A stretch of DNA of 64,000 bases from Calditrichota bacterium (GCA_013112635.1 JABFGF010000006.1:124001-188000), one strand, 5' to 3'; positions 18,423 through 28,378 are shown, numbered from the stretch's first letter. Translations and numbers: made by a program. Notes: generated by a model not told the origin, from the sequence alone.

Positions 18423-19256
18423 ATGGCAGGACTTAAAAACAAGACAATTATTATAACAGGCGCTAGCCGGGGAATTGGCAAAGCAATGGCAATTAAATTT
18501 GCGAAAAATGGAGCCAATATAGTTGCAGCTTCTAAATCATTAACGGCTCATCCAAAATTACCGGGGTCGCTTGAGGAAACAGTTGCTGATGTTAAAAAAT
18601 CCGGCGGACAAGCTATTGCGGTTCAGGTAGACGTGCGACATCCCGATCAGGTAAACAATATGGTTGAGTCAGCGGTGGAAACATTTGGCGGTGTTGATAT
18701 GTTGGTTAATAATGCAGGTGCAATCAGCTTAACATCTGTAGAGAAAACAAGTTTAAAACTATATGACCGGATGCATTATGTGAATGACAGGGCTGTCTTT
18801 TTGTGTTCACAAGCGGTGCTGCCATATTTAAAAAATTCAGACCAGGGTCATATTTTAACTTTGTCACCTCCTATAAACCTTAATCCGAAATGGTTAAAAG
18901 ATTATAGTCCGTACACAGCAAGTAAATATAGTATGTCCATGCTGACAATTGGTATGGCTGAAGAATTAAAAGAAGATAAAATTGCCGTAAACAGCCTTTG
19001 GCCCAAAACAATTATTGCCACAGCGGCTATTGAGTTTGCTGTTGGGGATAAAAATATGCTAAATGTTTGTCGTACAACAGATATTATGGCAGATGCTGCT
19101 TTTGAGATAATCTCAACAAATGACATGTCTTTGACAGGTAATTTATTTATTGATGAGGATATTTTGAGAGAAAAGGGTGTTCAGGATTTTGATAAATATC
19201 TTAATAATCCTGAATTTAAAGGCAAACTTTATCCGGATTTGTTTTTAGATGAATAA
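18423..19256 (+). CDS. HSDL2-like short-chain dehydrogenase/reductase
   Basis: This 277-residue classical SDR resembles the N-terminal domain of hydroxysteroid dehydrogenase-like protein 2 in its longer loops (ASKSLTAHPKLPGS). The cofactor motif TGASRGIG is at residue 14, NNAG near 93, and the catalytic YTASK near 164. The basic residues after the second strand suggest NADP(H). The substrate is unknown; the family is linked to lipid or acyl metabolism. GGGGA precedes the ATG. The stop overlaps the start of the rhomboid gene by eight bases, so the two are likely co-transcribed. Confidence 0.85.
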   Translation: MAGLKNKTIIITGASRGIGKAMAIKFAKNGANIVAASKSLTAHPKLPGSLEETVADVKKSGGQAIAVQVDVRHPDQVNNMVESAVETFGGVDMLVNNAGAISLTSVEKTSLKLYDRMHYVNDRAVFLCSQAVLPYLKNSDQGHILTLSPPINLNPKWLKDYSPYTASKYSMSMLTIGMAEELKEDKIAVNSLWPKTIIATAAIEFAVGDKNMLNVCRTTDIMADAAFEIISTNDMSLTGNLFIDEDILREKGVQDFDKYLNNPEFKGKLYPDLFLDE

Positions 19257-19806
19257 GGAATCATTCTTTCAGGCGGTTAAGATTGTTCTTTTTGCGGCTT
19301 TAGCTATCTGGCTAATTGAGATCGTAAATTTAATTTTAGGTCACCAGTTTTATGTATGGGGAATCTTGCCAAGGGATTTTGATAGTTTACCCGGAATTAT
19401 TTTACATCCTTTTATTCATGGAAGTTTGCAACATACCATATTAAATACAATCCCCTTTATTGTACTTGGCTCTTTTGTTGCGCTGGAAGGTAAGGCAGCC
19501 TTCATTAAAATAACAGTACAAATTGTTTTGATTGGAGGATTATTACTCTGGCTATTTGGGCGATCTTCTTACCATGTTGGAGCCAGCTTACTCATTTTTG
19601 GGTATTTTGGTTTTCTGCTTTCTCTGGCTTTTTATAAGAAAACAATTAGCTCAATAGTAATTGCCGGTGTGACGATTTTCATGTATGGTGGATTAATTTA
19701 TGGTATTGTCCCGATGGATAACCAGGTATCGTGGGAGGGGCATCTTTTTGGTTTAATAGCAGGTGTTTTTGGAGCCAGGTTGACAAAACCTGGTAGCAAC
19801 GCCTGA
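19249..19806 (+). CDS. Rhomboid-family intramembrane serine protease
   Basis: This 185-residue membrane protein has about six hydrophobic segments. The catalytic Ser is in HVGASLLIFG (about residue 107), the GxSx motif of rhomboids, and the catalytic His in WEGHLFGLIAG near 164. HGSLQHTILN around residue 63 matches the conserved His-Asn region after the L1 loop. It lacks cytosolic extra domains. The start overlaps the SDR stop, suggesting coupled translation, but no functional link between the two is established. Confidence 0.85.
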   Translation: MNKESFFQAVKIVLFAALAIWLIEIVNLILGHQFYVWGILPRDFDSLPGIILHPFIHGSLQHTILNTIPFIVLGSFVALEGKAAFIKITVQIVLIGGLLLWLFGRSSYHVGASLLIFGYFGFLLSLAFYKKTISSIVIAGVTIFMYGGLIYGIVPMDNQVSWEGHLFGLIAGVFGARLTKPGSNA

Positions 19807-19808
19807 TT

Positions 19809-20255
19809 TTACTCGAGGCAAACAACGAGGTATGATTTTGAATTCTGCCAATTTATTGGAATTACATAAGACTCAATATCTTCAGGCAGTCTTATATCAC
19901 GGGCTTGGCCCTCAACAATCACAGGAATCGAAATTAAGAATTCGTCTCCAAAAATTTGACGTAAATTTCCAGAAATAGTGTTTGCTATTTCACCAGCAAG
20001 GTCTTTCAAATCTTCCGATGTAACATCGTCAATTCCTAACATTATTTTTGCCAGAGAAGAGAGTTGTATTTTCTCTGTTGTAAAATAAATACTTCCTTTT
20101 CGTTCTCCCGATATTCCAATTATTCCTGTATACTCAAGAACAATGGGTTCTTCTTTTTTAAGAAAAGGAATTCCACATTCTGCACTCTTTCCGGACACTT
20201 CCTTAAAAAATTGTAATGTTGTTTCAATAAAATGGGTCAATTCTTCTTTTTTCAT
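19809..20255 (-). CDS. cheX: CheX-type CheY-P phosphatase
   Basis: This 148-residue single-domain protein of the CheC/CheX/FliY family dephosphorylates phospho-CheY. The catalytic ExxN pair is Glu89/Asn92 within DLAGEIANTISGN, followed by the Gly needed for the helix. It lies ten bases after the cheY-like gene and ends the minus-strand operon begun by the sensor at 24576. No chemoreceptor, cheW, cheB or cheR is nearby, so it probably resets this dedicated pathway rather than flagellar chemotaxis. Confidence 0.85.
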   Translation of the reverse strand: MKKEELTHFIETTLQFFKEVSGKSAECGIPFLKKEEPIVLEYTGIIGISGERKGSIYFTTEKIQLSSLAKIMLGIDDVTSEDLKDLAGEIANTISGNLRQIFGDEFLISIPVIVEGQARDIRLPEDIESYVIPINWQNSKSYLVVCLE

Positions 20256-20265
20256 TCTTTTTCAC

Positions 20266-20640
20266 TTATACAGTTTCGGCTAATTTAATTATTTTATTTT
20301 GTACATCTTCTGTTGAGAACGGCTTAGGGATAAAGGATTTAGCACCATTTTTTATTGCTTTAATTCCAGTTGCTTTGTCAGTAAGTGCGCTTATAACTAT
20401 AACCTTTACATCAGCTTTTATTTTAAGCATTTCTTCTAAAACAGTTAATCCATCCATTTCGGGCATTGTGATATCGAGTGTAACAATAGACGGTAAATGC
20501 TCTTTAAATAGTTCTAAAGCTTTTAACCCATTACCAGCAATACCAACGAGCTCAAATTTATCTTCAACTATGCTTCTCTTTATAATTTTGCGGATGATCG
20601 AAGAGTCATCTACAATTAGAATCTTAATTCGGCCAGACAA
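20266..20640 (-). CDS. cheY: CheY-like single-domain response regulator
   Basis: The 124 residues are all receiver domain: Asp11/Asp12 for Mg2+, phospho-acceptor Asp56 (VTLDITMPEMDG), Ser84 and Lys106 (PKPF). It has no output domain, so it must signal through protein binding, as CheY does. It is flanked by a CheA-type kinase gene 27 bases upstream and cheX 10 bases downstream. The organisation implies kinase to CheY to CheX-mediated reset. Its target (motor, cyclase or another kinase) cannot be read from the sequence. Confidence 0.88.
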   Translation of the reverse strand: MSGRIKILIVDDSSIIRKIIKRSIVEDKFELVGIAGNGLKALELFKEHLPSIVTLDITMPEMDGLTVLEEMLKIKADVKVIVISALTDKATGIKAIKNGAKSFIPKPFSTEDVQNKIIKLAETV

Positions 20641-20667
20641 ATTTCCCCCTCTAATAAGACATTATTT

Positions 20668-23600
20668 TTAATTTGTATATACTAGTGGCAATGTGATTTT
20701 AAACTCACAGTATTGCGACTCTGAAAAAGTCACATCAATTTTACCATTATGTTTTTTAAGTTCTTCATTAATAAGATCCATTCCTATGCCGCGTCCCGAA
20801 ATTAAATCTGACTCAGCAGAAGAAGAAATACCAGGTGCAAAAATAACGTTTGCAATTTGCTTTTTATTCCACGAGTGTATTTCATTTTCGGTCCAAATAT
20901 TAGAATCTAAAGCACTCTCTTTTAACTTTTCAATTTGTAGGCCCCGTCCATCATCTCTAAATGTTATTTCGAAACTGTCATGATTTATTTTATTTTCCAG
21001 CGAGATTAAACCAGCAGCCGGTTTCGATTGATCTTCTCTTTCCTGAGGTTCTTCAATTCCATGGGCTATACTGTTCCTTACCAGTTGAATAAGTACATTT
21101 TTTAATAAAAGTCTGTATTGAGGGGGGATCAACTCTCCCTTAAAGTTTTCGTAATTAAATTTAATATTTTTCCCGAGTTCTTTTGAAAGACGTTTAATTA
21201 GGTTTTCTATAGACTGAGTTAGCGAACGGTTTTCCATCATATGTTTTTCAGGGCTTTGAGTACTGAAATTTGCTAATCTGTCAATTAAACTGTTTAACTC
21301 ATTCAGGTTATTTTTAAGCGCTGAAAGCTCCATTATAAGAGGAAGGAAATCCGGTCCTTTAATTGATTTTCCTTTTGAAGATACCTGTAAAACATTGCTT
21401 TCTAAATCATGAACCTGTTGTCCAAAAAAGTTTAAATCCAACAAATTGGCATTTCCTTTTAGTAGATGCAATGAACGAGCCATCTTTTCAAGGATGTTTT
21501 GATAGTCTTCATCTTTAGTTTCATTTTGAAACAATTTTTCAATTGAATCCAGTTCATCATTTGTGGATTTAATAAACTCATTAAGCAGTTTAGGATCGAG
21601 GTGAAGAATGCCCATTAACCATTCAATCTGCTTCTTAGATTTCGCTTCGGTATCTGCTAATTTTTGAGACAATTTATGTTCTTCAGTTTCATCAAAAACT
21701 GTAACAATCAAGCCTTTAATCAGACTGTTATGTAAAATTCTTTTAAAACGAAATGTGAGAAACTTCGAAGATTTATGATCCTTAGTTTGAAAATGAAATT
21801 CCAGTTTCTGTATTGGGTTTAATTCGGTGATTAATTCTTCTTCAAGGCCCGGATCAAAAATTAAATCTAGATATTCCCTTGTAAGGTTCACCTGTTTTTC
21901 TGATAAATAGTAAGAAATAAACTTCAGAAAGTTTTTTCCTGAAGGGGAATCCGTATGAAGGATCTTAAGCAGTGCGGAAGAATATTGTGATTGAATAATT
22001 AGCTCATCATTGAGTAAAAAGAATCCTTCTTGGACATTTTGCAAAATACTGTCTTTTTCTTTTTGAGCAAGCTGTAAATCCCGGTTTTTTCCAATCAGCT
22101 CTTTTGTTCTCTCTTTCACCTCTTTTTTTAATAATTCCCTTTGAGTTTTAATCCGCGAAACACGTTTTTTGTAAAAAGAAATAGATAAGAGAATTATCAC
22201 AAGTCCGGACGAAACCTGAAACCAAAGTGTTTCCCAGATAGGCGGTTCTATATTTATTCTTAGTTGAGTACCTTCTAAATTCCAAATTCCATCATTATTG
22301 GAACCTTTTACACGAAAAGTATATTCACCACCATCGATATTCGTGTAGCTGGCATATCTTCTGTTTCCAGCATCAATCCATTCTGTATCAAAACCTTCCA
22401 ACATAAACCTATATTGGTTTTTACTTGAATTTGTAAAATCCAAAGCGGCAAAATCAAAAGAAATATATTTATCTTCATAGGTTAATTCTAATACTTCGTT
22501 GAATGCGAGGACGCTGTCAATTGGGAAAACTTTTTCATATTTCTTAAATGATGTGATTACAATATTGGGGATATTCTCATTTTGTTTTATCGCTGAAGGT
22601 ACAAAACCTGTAATTCCTTTTACACCACCAAAAAACAGGCGGCCATCACTAAGTTTAAAAACGCTCCCGGCATTAAACTCTACATTTTGAATACCATCTT
22701 TTGTACTAAAATTTTTGAAGGAATGGTTATCCGGATCAAATCGGGAAATTCCCTTATTAGTTCCAAGCCATAAAAAATTTTCATCGTCTTCAGTGATTGA
22801 ATAAATGACATTATTCGCAAGTCGTTCATCTTGAAGATAACGAGTAAACTTGCCGGTCTTGATGTTGAATTTATTCAAACCTAAAAGGGTTCCGATCCAC
22901 AAATAGCCTGGGGTTTTTTCTGATTCGTAAATACTGATAACCAGATTGTTGCTAATACTTTCAGAGTCTTGTGCATCATAATTGAAATTTGTGAAAACCT
23001 CATTAACAGGATCAAATTTACTTAAACCATTATATGTGGCCAGCCATAAAACATCGGATTTATCAATAAAGATTTTCAATATCCGGTTATCTGCTATTGA
23101 ATTTTTGTCACCGGCTATATTTGTGTAGCTCTTAAAAGTTTCATTATCAGGAAAAAAAATGTTTAGGCCACCCATTGTTGCAATCCAATAAGTACCATTG
23201 GCTGCTTTTTCAATATCTCGTACAAAATTGTCACTTAAACTGTTTTTACCTTTTTCAAATGTATGAAATGAGCAAAGGCCGGTTTGGGGATCAAATATAT
23301 TTAATCCACCTCCATTAGTCCCAATTAGCAGTTTTCCATCTTTGTATTTATGGATTGCACGAACAATATTTTGGTTGATTGCATTTTTATAATCATTTGC
23401 TACATAATGTTTAAATTTATGTTTTTTGAAATCCCAGAAGCTAATGCCTTTGTTTGTACCAATCCAAATTTTACCAGGATCAGTTTCATTTATTGACCAT
23501 ATTTCATCAGCATTTAAAGAGTGCTTTTCATTTGGATTACGATAATAATTATTAAACACAGAGTGGGTTTTATTAAAGCGGTTTAATCCGTTGTTTGAGG

Positions 23601-24576
23601 TTCCCAACCATACAATCCCTGAACGATCTTCAAAAATATTTAGTATCTGGTCACTGCTTAAGCTGGTTGGATCTTTGGGATCGTTATTGTACTTAGAAAA
23701 CTTCTTTTCATTTTGATTGTAAAAAATCAAACCATTTCCCGAACCAATCCATAAGTTTCTTTCACTATCTTTATAGATATAGTTTATTGAATTTTGGGAA
23801 AGTTTGGTTTTGCTTTCTGATTTGAATACGGAGTTATTTATCTTCTTCGTCTTGGAATCAATTGTAATTATTCCCTTAAGCGCGGTTCCTACCCATATAA
23901 CACCATTTTGATCCTGATTTATTGAAGTTATGGAGGTGCTGTTGTTCTCAAGTGTTATCCTCGAGATTTTTTTTGTTTTTAAATCAAAAAAATTCAAACC
24001 AGCATCTTTGGTTCCTATCCACAAATTATCACTTGAATCCTGGAAAATTGTTGAAATACGATTTGAACTTAAAGTTGTGCTGTCATTATTCTTTGATTTA
24101 TAGGTATTAAGCAGTTCGAGATTTAAAGAATATTCCTTTAACCCGGCTCCTTCGGTTGCTACCCAGACACTTTTAGTATCATTTGTAAGTATAAAACTTA
24201 TCGATTTTGCTGCTTCTTCATCAATCTTAAGTGCTTTAAATTTACTTTTTTGCGTGTAATAAATACTTACGCCATTGCTGGTAGTTCCAATCCAAATATT
24301 TCGATTTGCGTCTTGAGCGATTGAGGTGATATTATATGAATTATATTTATCACTTGTATTCATTAGATCATTATAAATTTTAAATGAATACCCGTCATAG
24401 CGGTTAAGACCGTTTTGAGTACCAATCCACAAAAAACCGGTTTTGTCTTGCAAGATGGTTGTGATTGTATTTTGGCTTAAGCCATTTTTTGTAGTCAGAT
24501 GCTCAAATTTTAAGTTTAAACTGTTAGCAAAATTGAGGGAAAAACTTAGCAAAAGAGGGAAGAGAAGTTTTTTCAT
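20668..24576 (-). CDS. Beta-propeller sensor with Hpt and CheA-type ATPase domains
   Basis: I start this at ATG 24576 (1302 residues), where MKKLLFPLLLS begins a signal peptide; the frame's upstream 18 codons look non-coding. The large periplasmic part (about 20-740) has Reg_prop repeats with recurring LWIGT and GLNRF, then a Y_Y_Y domain (about 720-785) and a membrane helix near 795. In the cytoplasm follow a coiled coil, a PAS-like domain (about 838-958), an Hpt-like helical domain (about 992-1105) with the candidate phospho-His in LHLLKGNA (about 1037), and a CheA-type HATPase (about 1155-1298): N-box LVRNSIAHGIE, DDGRGL, SGRGIGMD. No HisKA, P5/CheW-like, receiver or DNA-binding domain is seen. 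It is first in an operon with cheY and cheX. Confidence 0.82.
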   Translation of the reverse strand: MKKLLFPLLLSFSLNFANSLNLKFEHLTTKNGLSQNTITTILQDKTGFLWIGTQNGLNRYDGYSFKIYNDLMNTSDKYNSYNITSIAQDANRNIWIGTTSNGVSIYYTQKSKFKALKIDEEAAKSISFILTNDTKSVWVATEGAGLKEYSLNLELLNTYKSKNNDSTTLSSNRISTIFQDSSDNLWIGTKDAGLNFFDLKTKKISRITLENNSTSITSINQDQNGVIWVGTALKGIITIDSKTKKINNSVFKSESKTKLSQNSINYIYKDSERNLWIGSGNGLIFYNQNEKKFSKYNNDPKDPTSLSSDQILNIFEDRSGIVWLGTSNNGLNRFNKTHSVFNNYYRNPNEKHSLNADEIWSINETDPGKIWIGTNKGISFWDFKKHKFKHYVANDYKNAINQNIVRAIHKYKDGKLLIGTNGGGLNIFDPQTGLCSFHTFEKGKNSLSDNFVRDIEKAANGTYWIATMGGLNIFFPDNETFKSYTNIAGDKNSIADNRILKIFIDKSDVLWLATYNGLSKFDPVNEVFTNFNYDAQDSESISNNLVISIYESEKTPGYLWIGTLLGLNKFNIKTGKFTRYLQDERLANNVIYSITEDDENFLWLGTNKGISRFDPDNHSFKNFSTKDGIQNVEFNAGSVFKLSDGRLFFGGVKGITGFVPSAIKQNENIPNIVITSFKKYEKVFPIDSVLAFNEVLELTYEDKYISFDFAALDFTNSSKNQYRFMLEGFDTEWIDAGNRRYASYTNIDGGEYTFRVKGSNNDGIWNLEGTQLRINIEPPIWETLWFQVSSGLVIILLSISFYKKRVSRIKTQRELLKKEVKERTKELIGKNRDLQLAQKEKDSILQNVQEGFFLLNDELIIQSQYSSALLKILHTDSPSGKNFLKFISYYLSEKQVNLTREYLDLIFDPGLEEELITELNPIQKLEFHFQTKDHKSSKFLTFRFKRILHNSLIKGLIVTVFDETEEHKLSQKLADTEAKSKKQIEWLMGILHLDPKLLNEFIKSTNDELDSIEKLFQNETKDEDYQNILEKMARSLHLLKGNANLLDLNFFGQQVHDLESNVLQVSSKGKSIKGPDFLPLIMELSALKNNLNELNSLIDRLANFSTQSPEKHMMENRSLTQSIENLIKRLSKELGKNIKFNYENFKGELIPPQYRLLLKNVLIQLVRNSIAHGIEEPQEREDQSKPAAGLISLENKINHDSFEITFRDDGRGLQIEKLKESALDSNIWTENEIHSWNKKQIANVIFAPGISSSAESDLISGRGIGMDLINEELKKHNGKIDVTFSESQYCEFKITLPLVYTN

Positions 24577-24764
24577 GATTATACTATTTTTTTGGTTGTT
24601 GTTGCGGTAGCTTTTAACTTCTTCGACCATTAAAACTGTAAACTTAAGATGTGTTGTGTATTGTAGGATTTTCTTACATTTAGCTTAAATACTTAATATT
24701 AATACTTACCAACAGTTTTGTGTATGTGCTAATTTTGAACCGTCCAATAATATGAATTGTAGCA

Positions 24765-26450
24765 ATGATTAAATCACAATTTCCATTTGTTTATTTTAAT
24801 TTGCGTAATAAAGAAAGCTGGGTGCTTTACATTGCAATGTTTTTAATGGGCGCCTGTGGTTTGGCCTATGAATACACCCTTAGCAAAATTGCTTCTGATA
24901 TTTTAGGCAACTCGGTACGGCAGTGGGCTGTAATTATTGGTGTAATGATGTTTTTTATGGGAATTGGAGCAGACTTACAAAAGTATTTTTCTGATAAATT
25001 TATAGTTGATTATTTTATATTCTTTGAAATCCTGATTGGCTTGGCCGGTGCTTTCGGGCCAATACTCTACATTTATGTTTATGGCCACTTTCCAATGCAG
25101 TTTGTATTGGTTCAGTATTTTTTTATTGTGTTGATTGGACTGATAATTGGTTTTGAAATTCCTCTTATAACCCGTATAAATGAGCAATTTATCCAGCAGT
25201 TAAAACTGAACTTGGCTGCGGTATTAAAAATGGATTATATTGGATCACTTGCAGGTGCGTTGGGATGGGTATTTTTACTGCCTTTATTTTTTGAACAGGT
25301 TCAATCAGCCTTTGTTTTGGGAATTTTAAACCTGCTTGTTGCCGGGTTTACGCTTTACTTTTTCAGAAAAATGGTTGTAAAAAAACTATTACTTTCACTT
25401 TTTGCGATAATTTCCTTTCTGGCTATAATATTCGGATATTCAAAAGCAACAGATTGGCGTGTATTTTCAGAGCAATATTTATATCGTGATCAGATTGTAC
25501 TTTCAAAAACAACGCGTTATCAGCATATAGTTTTAACAGAATCACGTTCCGGAGATATATCTTGTTATATAAACGGACATCTACAGTTTAAAAGTGTTGA
25601 TGAATTTATTTATCATGAAAACCTTGTTCACGCTGCATTTGAGATAGCTCCAATCAGGAAGAATATTCTTGTGCTTGGAGGTGGTGACGGGCTGGCCTTA
25701 CGTGAAATATTAAAATACCCGGATGTTGAAAGTGTTGTATTGTGTGATATTGATCCGGAAATGACAAGGCTTGCAAAAGAAGATTACTATTTTAATACAA
25801 TAAATAACAACAGCCTGGCATCTGCAAACGTGACGATTCTAAAAAACAATGTTTTATCGGCAGCAGATAGTATTGATGTGATTACTGTTAGCCAGAATAG
25901 TTTTCACGGAAGAAAATATGATAAAACTGCACGGGTCGAAATCATAAATTTAGATGCAGTTGCATTTATTGAACAAATATCGGGGATTTATGATATTATT
26001 ATTATGGATTTTCCAGATCCCAATTCACCCGATTTAGCAAAATTGTATTCAGAACAGTTTTATCAGACTTTAAAGAAAAAATTGGCAGCCAATGGAATAA
26101 TTGTTCAGCAATCAACGTCTCCATATCATGCAAAGGAAGTATTTTTAAGTATTGGAAGGACATTAACAGCATCCGGGTTTAGTGTTATCCCATATAAAGA
26201 CAATGTTCCTTCATTTGGAGAATGGGGTTGGTGGATTGGTGGTAGGGATGAATACTATTCTACTGCAACTTTGACAAAAAGAATTAGTAGTATTGAAATG
26301 TTGGATGTTGATACACAATATTTAACACCGGAAGTATTAAAAGGGGCATTGGTTTTTGGCAAGGATCAATTAAATTCTGATGAAAAAGATATAAATACGC
26401 TGGCAAATAATTTGGCATATTGGTATTATCTGGAATCATGGCAAGAGTGA
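24765..26450 (+). CDS. speE: Membrane-anchored spermidine synthase (aminopropyltransferase)
   Basis: The C-terminal half (about 235-520) is a spermidine synthase fold: LGGGDGLALREIL near residue 302 binds decarboxylated AdoMet, CDIDPEM follows, and MDFPDPNSP near 411 carries the active-site Asp. The N-terminal 225 residues form about seven membrane helices, as in the 'fused' SpeE proteins of many bacteria. It should transfer aminopropyl groups to putrescine or a related amine at the membrane. It opens a plus-strand cluster that also encodes the donor-making enzyme SpeD (32322). The start at 24765 has only a weak ribosome site. Confidence 0.87.
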   Translation: MIKSQFPFVYFNLRNKESWVLYIAMFLMGACGLAYEYTLSKIASDILGNSVRQWAVIIGVMMFFMGIGADLQKYFSDKFIVDYFIFFEILIGLAGAFGPILYIYVYGHFPMQFVLVQYFFIVLIGLIIGFEIPLITRINEQFIQQLKLNLAAVLKMDYIGSLAGALGWVFLLPLFFEQVQSAFVLGILNLLVAGFTLYFFRKMVVKKLLLSLFAIISFLAIIFGYSKATDWRVFSEQYLYRDQIVLSKTTRYQHIVLTESRSGDISCYINGHLQFKSVDEFIYHENLVHAAFEIAPIRKNILVLGGGDGLALREILKYPDVESVVLCDIDPEMTRLAKEDYYFNTINNNSLASANVTILKNNVLSAADSIDVITVSQNSFHGRKYDKTARVEIINLDAVAFIEQISGIYDIIIMDFPDPNSPDLAKLYSEQFYQTLKKKLAANGIIVQQSTSPYHAKEVFLSIGRTLTASGFSVIPYKDNVPSFGEWGWWIGGRDEYYSTATLTKRISSIEMLDVDTQYLTPEVLKGALVFGKDQLNSDEKDINTLANNLAYWYYLESWQE

Positions 26451-26518
26451 TGCTGATAGCGTGGTAGCAATTACCGATTTAGCATCATTATTAATTATAA
26501 AACATGGGAGGTATTTCA

Positions 26519-27364
26519 ATGAATGAAAATATTTTTAAATATTTAGCGATCTTCTTTTTTGTGATAGTAATATGGTCGTTTTGCAGTGATTCGAACGAAC
26601 GACAAGACGAGTATTATGATGTCAATGTTCAAACAATGGTACCAGCTGCAGAGGGATTGGATTTAAAAGCTGTAGGTGGGTTACTAAAAAAAGCAGAAAC
26701 AGCTGAGGATTTGGAACAGCTGCTAAATTCTCCTGCACAAGGTGTTAACAATCTTGATTTAAATGCTGATGGCAAAGTGGACTATATAAATGTGACGGAG
26801 TATGGAACTGAAAAAATTAAGGGTTTCTCTCTCTCTACAGAACCAGCGGCAGGCGAAGTTCAGGAACTGGCAACAATCGAAGTTGAAAAAACTTCAGACA
26901 GTCAGGCCCAAATGCAAATTCAGGGTAACGAACAAATATATGGCCGAAACCACTATCATCATTCATCTTTTGGTCTTACTGATATGCTTATAATGGGTTA
27001 TCTTTTCCGGCCACACGGCTTTTGGGGATCACCTTATGGATATGGCCGATATCCGGGCTATTATTCTTCTTATAACACAATGTCCCGTTCAGATTATTCA
27101 AACAGGACAAGAACAAATACTTCAGGAAGCAGTTTCCGAAGCAGCAATTCTTCAAATCTAAGTTCAACTGCCAAATCACCCAATGCCGGTAAATCCGCTA
27201 AAAGTGTAAAAGCACCTCTGAGAAACCCGACATCTTCTCAAAAAAGTTTTCAGGCAAAAAACAAAACAAGCAGCCGCTCTCGTAGTGGAGGATTTGGAAG
27301 ATCATCATCATCTTCACGGCGCAGTTCATCTAGCCGTAGCGGCGGGTTTAGATCGGGCAAATAA
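26519..27364 (+). CDS. Exported Ser/Arg-rich protein of the polyamine cluster
   Basis: I choose ATG 26519 because GGGAGG lies just before it; an ATG at 26504 would include that site. The 281-residue product begins with a hydrophobic export signal ending in FC, possibly a lipid-attached Cys (about residue 22), though the lipobox is not classical. A folded part follows (about 35-130, including DLNADGKVDYINV, an EF-hand-like loop), then a Tyr/Gly-rich stretch and a long Ser/Arg/Gly tail with basic SRSGGF units. I do not recognise a family. A basic low-complexity tail in the periplasm could bind anionic polymers; that is inference. Confidence 0.65.
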   Translation: MNENIFKYLAIFFFVIVIWSFCSDSNERQDEYYDVNVQTMVPAAEGLDLKAVGGLLKKAETAEDLEQLLNSPAQGVNNLDLNADGKVDYINVTEYGTEKIKGFSLSTEPAAGEVQELATIEVEKTSDSQAQMQIQGNEQIYGRNHYHHSSFGLTDMLIMGYLFRPHGFWGSPYGYGRYPGYYSSYNTMSRSDYSNRTRTNTSGSSFRSSNSSNLSSTAKSPNAGKSAKSVKAPLRNPTSSQKSFQAKNKTSSRSRSGGFGRSSSSSRRSSSSRSGGFRSGK

Positions 27365-27427
27365 TAACACATTGACTATTGAAGGATTTGAAAGTTTTAT
27401 CCGGCATAAAGAATCCAGGAGTAAAAA

Positions 27428-28333
27428 ATGAGTACATATATTGAAGAATTATTAAGTATAGAACCGGTTTTTTGGTTATTGAAATTTGAAGGAGCCGCAT
27501 ATCTCATAACAGTTTTTATTGTTTTGTATGCAGCTAAGTTGGTCTATGATTTGTTTACACCTTTTAGCCTGAATGAACAATTGACGAATGAAGATAATAA
27601 GGCTATTGCGGTTTCATTTTCCGGCTATGTTCTTGGTGTGATGATAATCCTGCTAAGCATATTCCACTCAGGAACTGCCATAGAAGGGGGCATTAATTCA
27701 CAGGTTGATTTATTAAAGGATCTGTTGGCAACAATTATCTGGGGGATTATAGGTATATTATTACTTAATATTTCCCGCGTAATAAATGATAAACTTCTTC
27801 TAAGCAAGTTTGATAATATGAAGGAGCTTGTGAAAGATAAAAATGTTGGTACTGGTGCAGCATTGTTTGGCAGCTATGTTGGTTCAGGGTTAATAATTCG
27901 CGCTGCTATCTACGGAGAGTCAACAGGTTGGACAGAAGATATTCTTACTACATTAATTTATTTTATTATGGGGCAGATTGGGTTTATCATTTTTGGCTGG
28001 GTTTATCAATTAATCAGCAGGTATGATGTCCATGAAGAGATTGAAAAAGATAATATTTCTGCCGGTGTTGCATTTGGCTTAAGCCTTGTAGCAATTTCAA
28101 TTCTACTGTCAGGTTATATAATTTCTTACAGCTCATTACCGGGATTTGCAGTTTGGTTTGTGATGGGGCTTTTTGTTCTTATGGTTAGCCGCTATATCGT
28201 TGATAAAATGATGCTGCCTGGATCACTTTTAGATGAGGAAATCAGCAAAGACCATAACTGGGGTGCAGCTCTTGTAGAAGGCACAGTTGCGGTTGGAATA
28301 GCTCTTTTGATGGTCCCTGCATTTTTAGGGTAA
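27428..28333 (+). CDS. Duplicated DUF350 membrane protein (YjfL-like)
   Basis: This 301-residue protein has about eight membrane helices in two halves (about 20-145 and 150-298), each a DUF350 unit of four helices; similar IIRAAIYGES and VVAISI-type segments mark the repeat. In E. coli the DUF350 protein YjfL lies beside YjfI (DUF2170) and YjfJ (PspA), and relatives of both occur downstream here. The function is not established. Co-occurrence with PspA and a K+ channel points to membrane integrity. A ribosome site (AGGAG) precedes the ATG. The gene is separated from its downstream partner by the TIR-flanked GxxExxY cassette. Confidence 0.85.
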   Translation: MSTYIEELLSIEPVFWLLKFEGAAYLITVFIVLYAAKLVYDLFTPFSLNEQLTNEDNKAIAVSFSGYVLGVMIILLSIFHSGTAIEGGINSQVDLLKDLLATIIWGIIGILLLNISRVINDKLLLSKFDNMKELVKDKNVGTGAALFGSYVGSGLIIRAAIYGESTGWTEDILTTLIYFIMGQIGFIIFGWVYQLISRYDVHEEIEKDNISAGVAFGLSLVAISILLSGYIISYSSLPGFAVWFVMGLFVLMVSRYIVDKMMLPGSLLDEEISKDHNWGAALVEGTVAVGIALLMVPAFLG

Positions 28334-28338
28334 GAGAC

Positions 28339-28378
28339 TTACCACAAAGGACACAGAGAAGCCACAAAGTCCACAAAG
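28339..28378 (+). repeat. Left terminal inverted repeat of the GxxExxY cassette
   Basis: It begins TTACCACAAAGGACACAGAG and carries further CCACAAAG units. The reverse complement of 28825-28864 aligns to it without gaps at about 33 of 40 bases. Confidence 0.7.
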
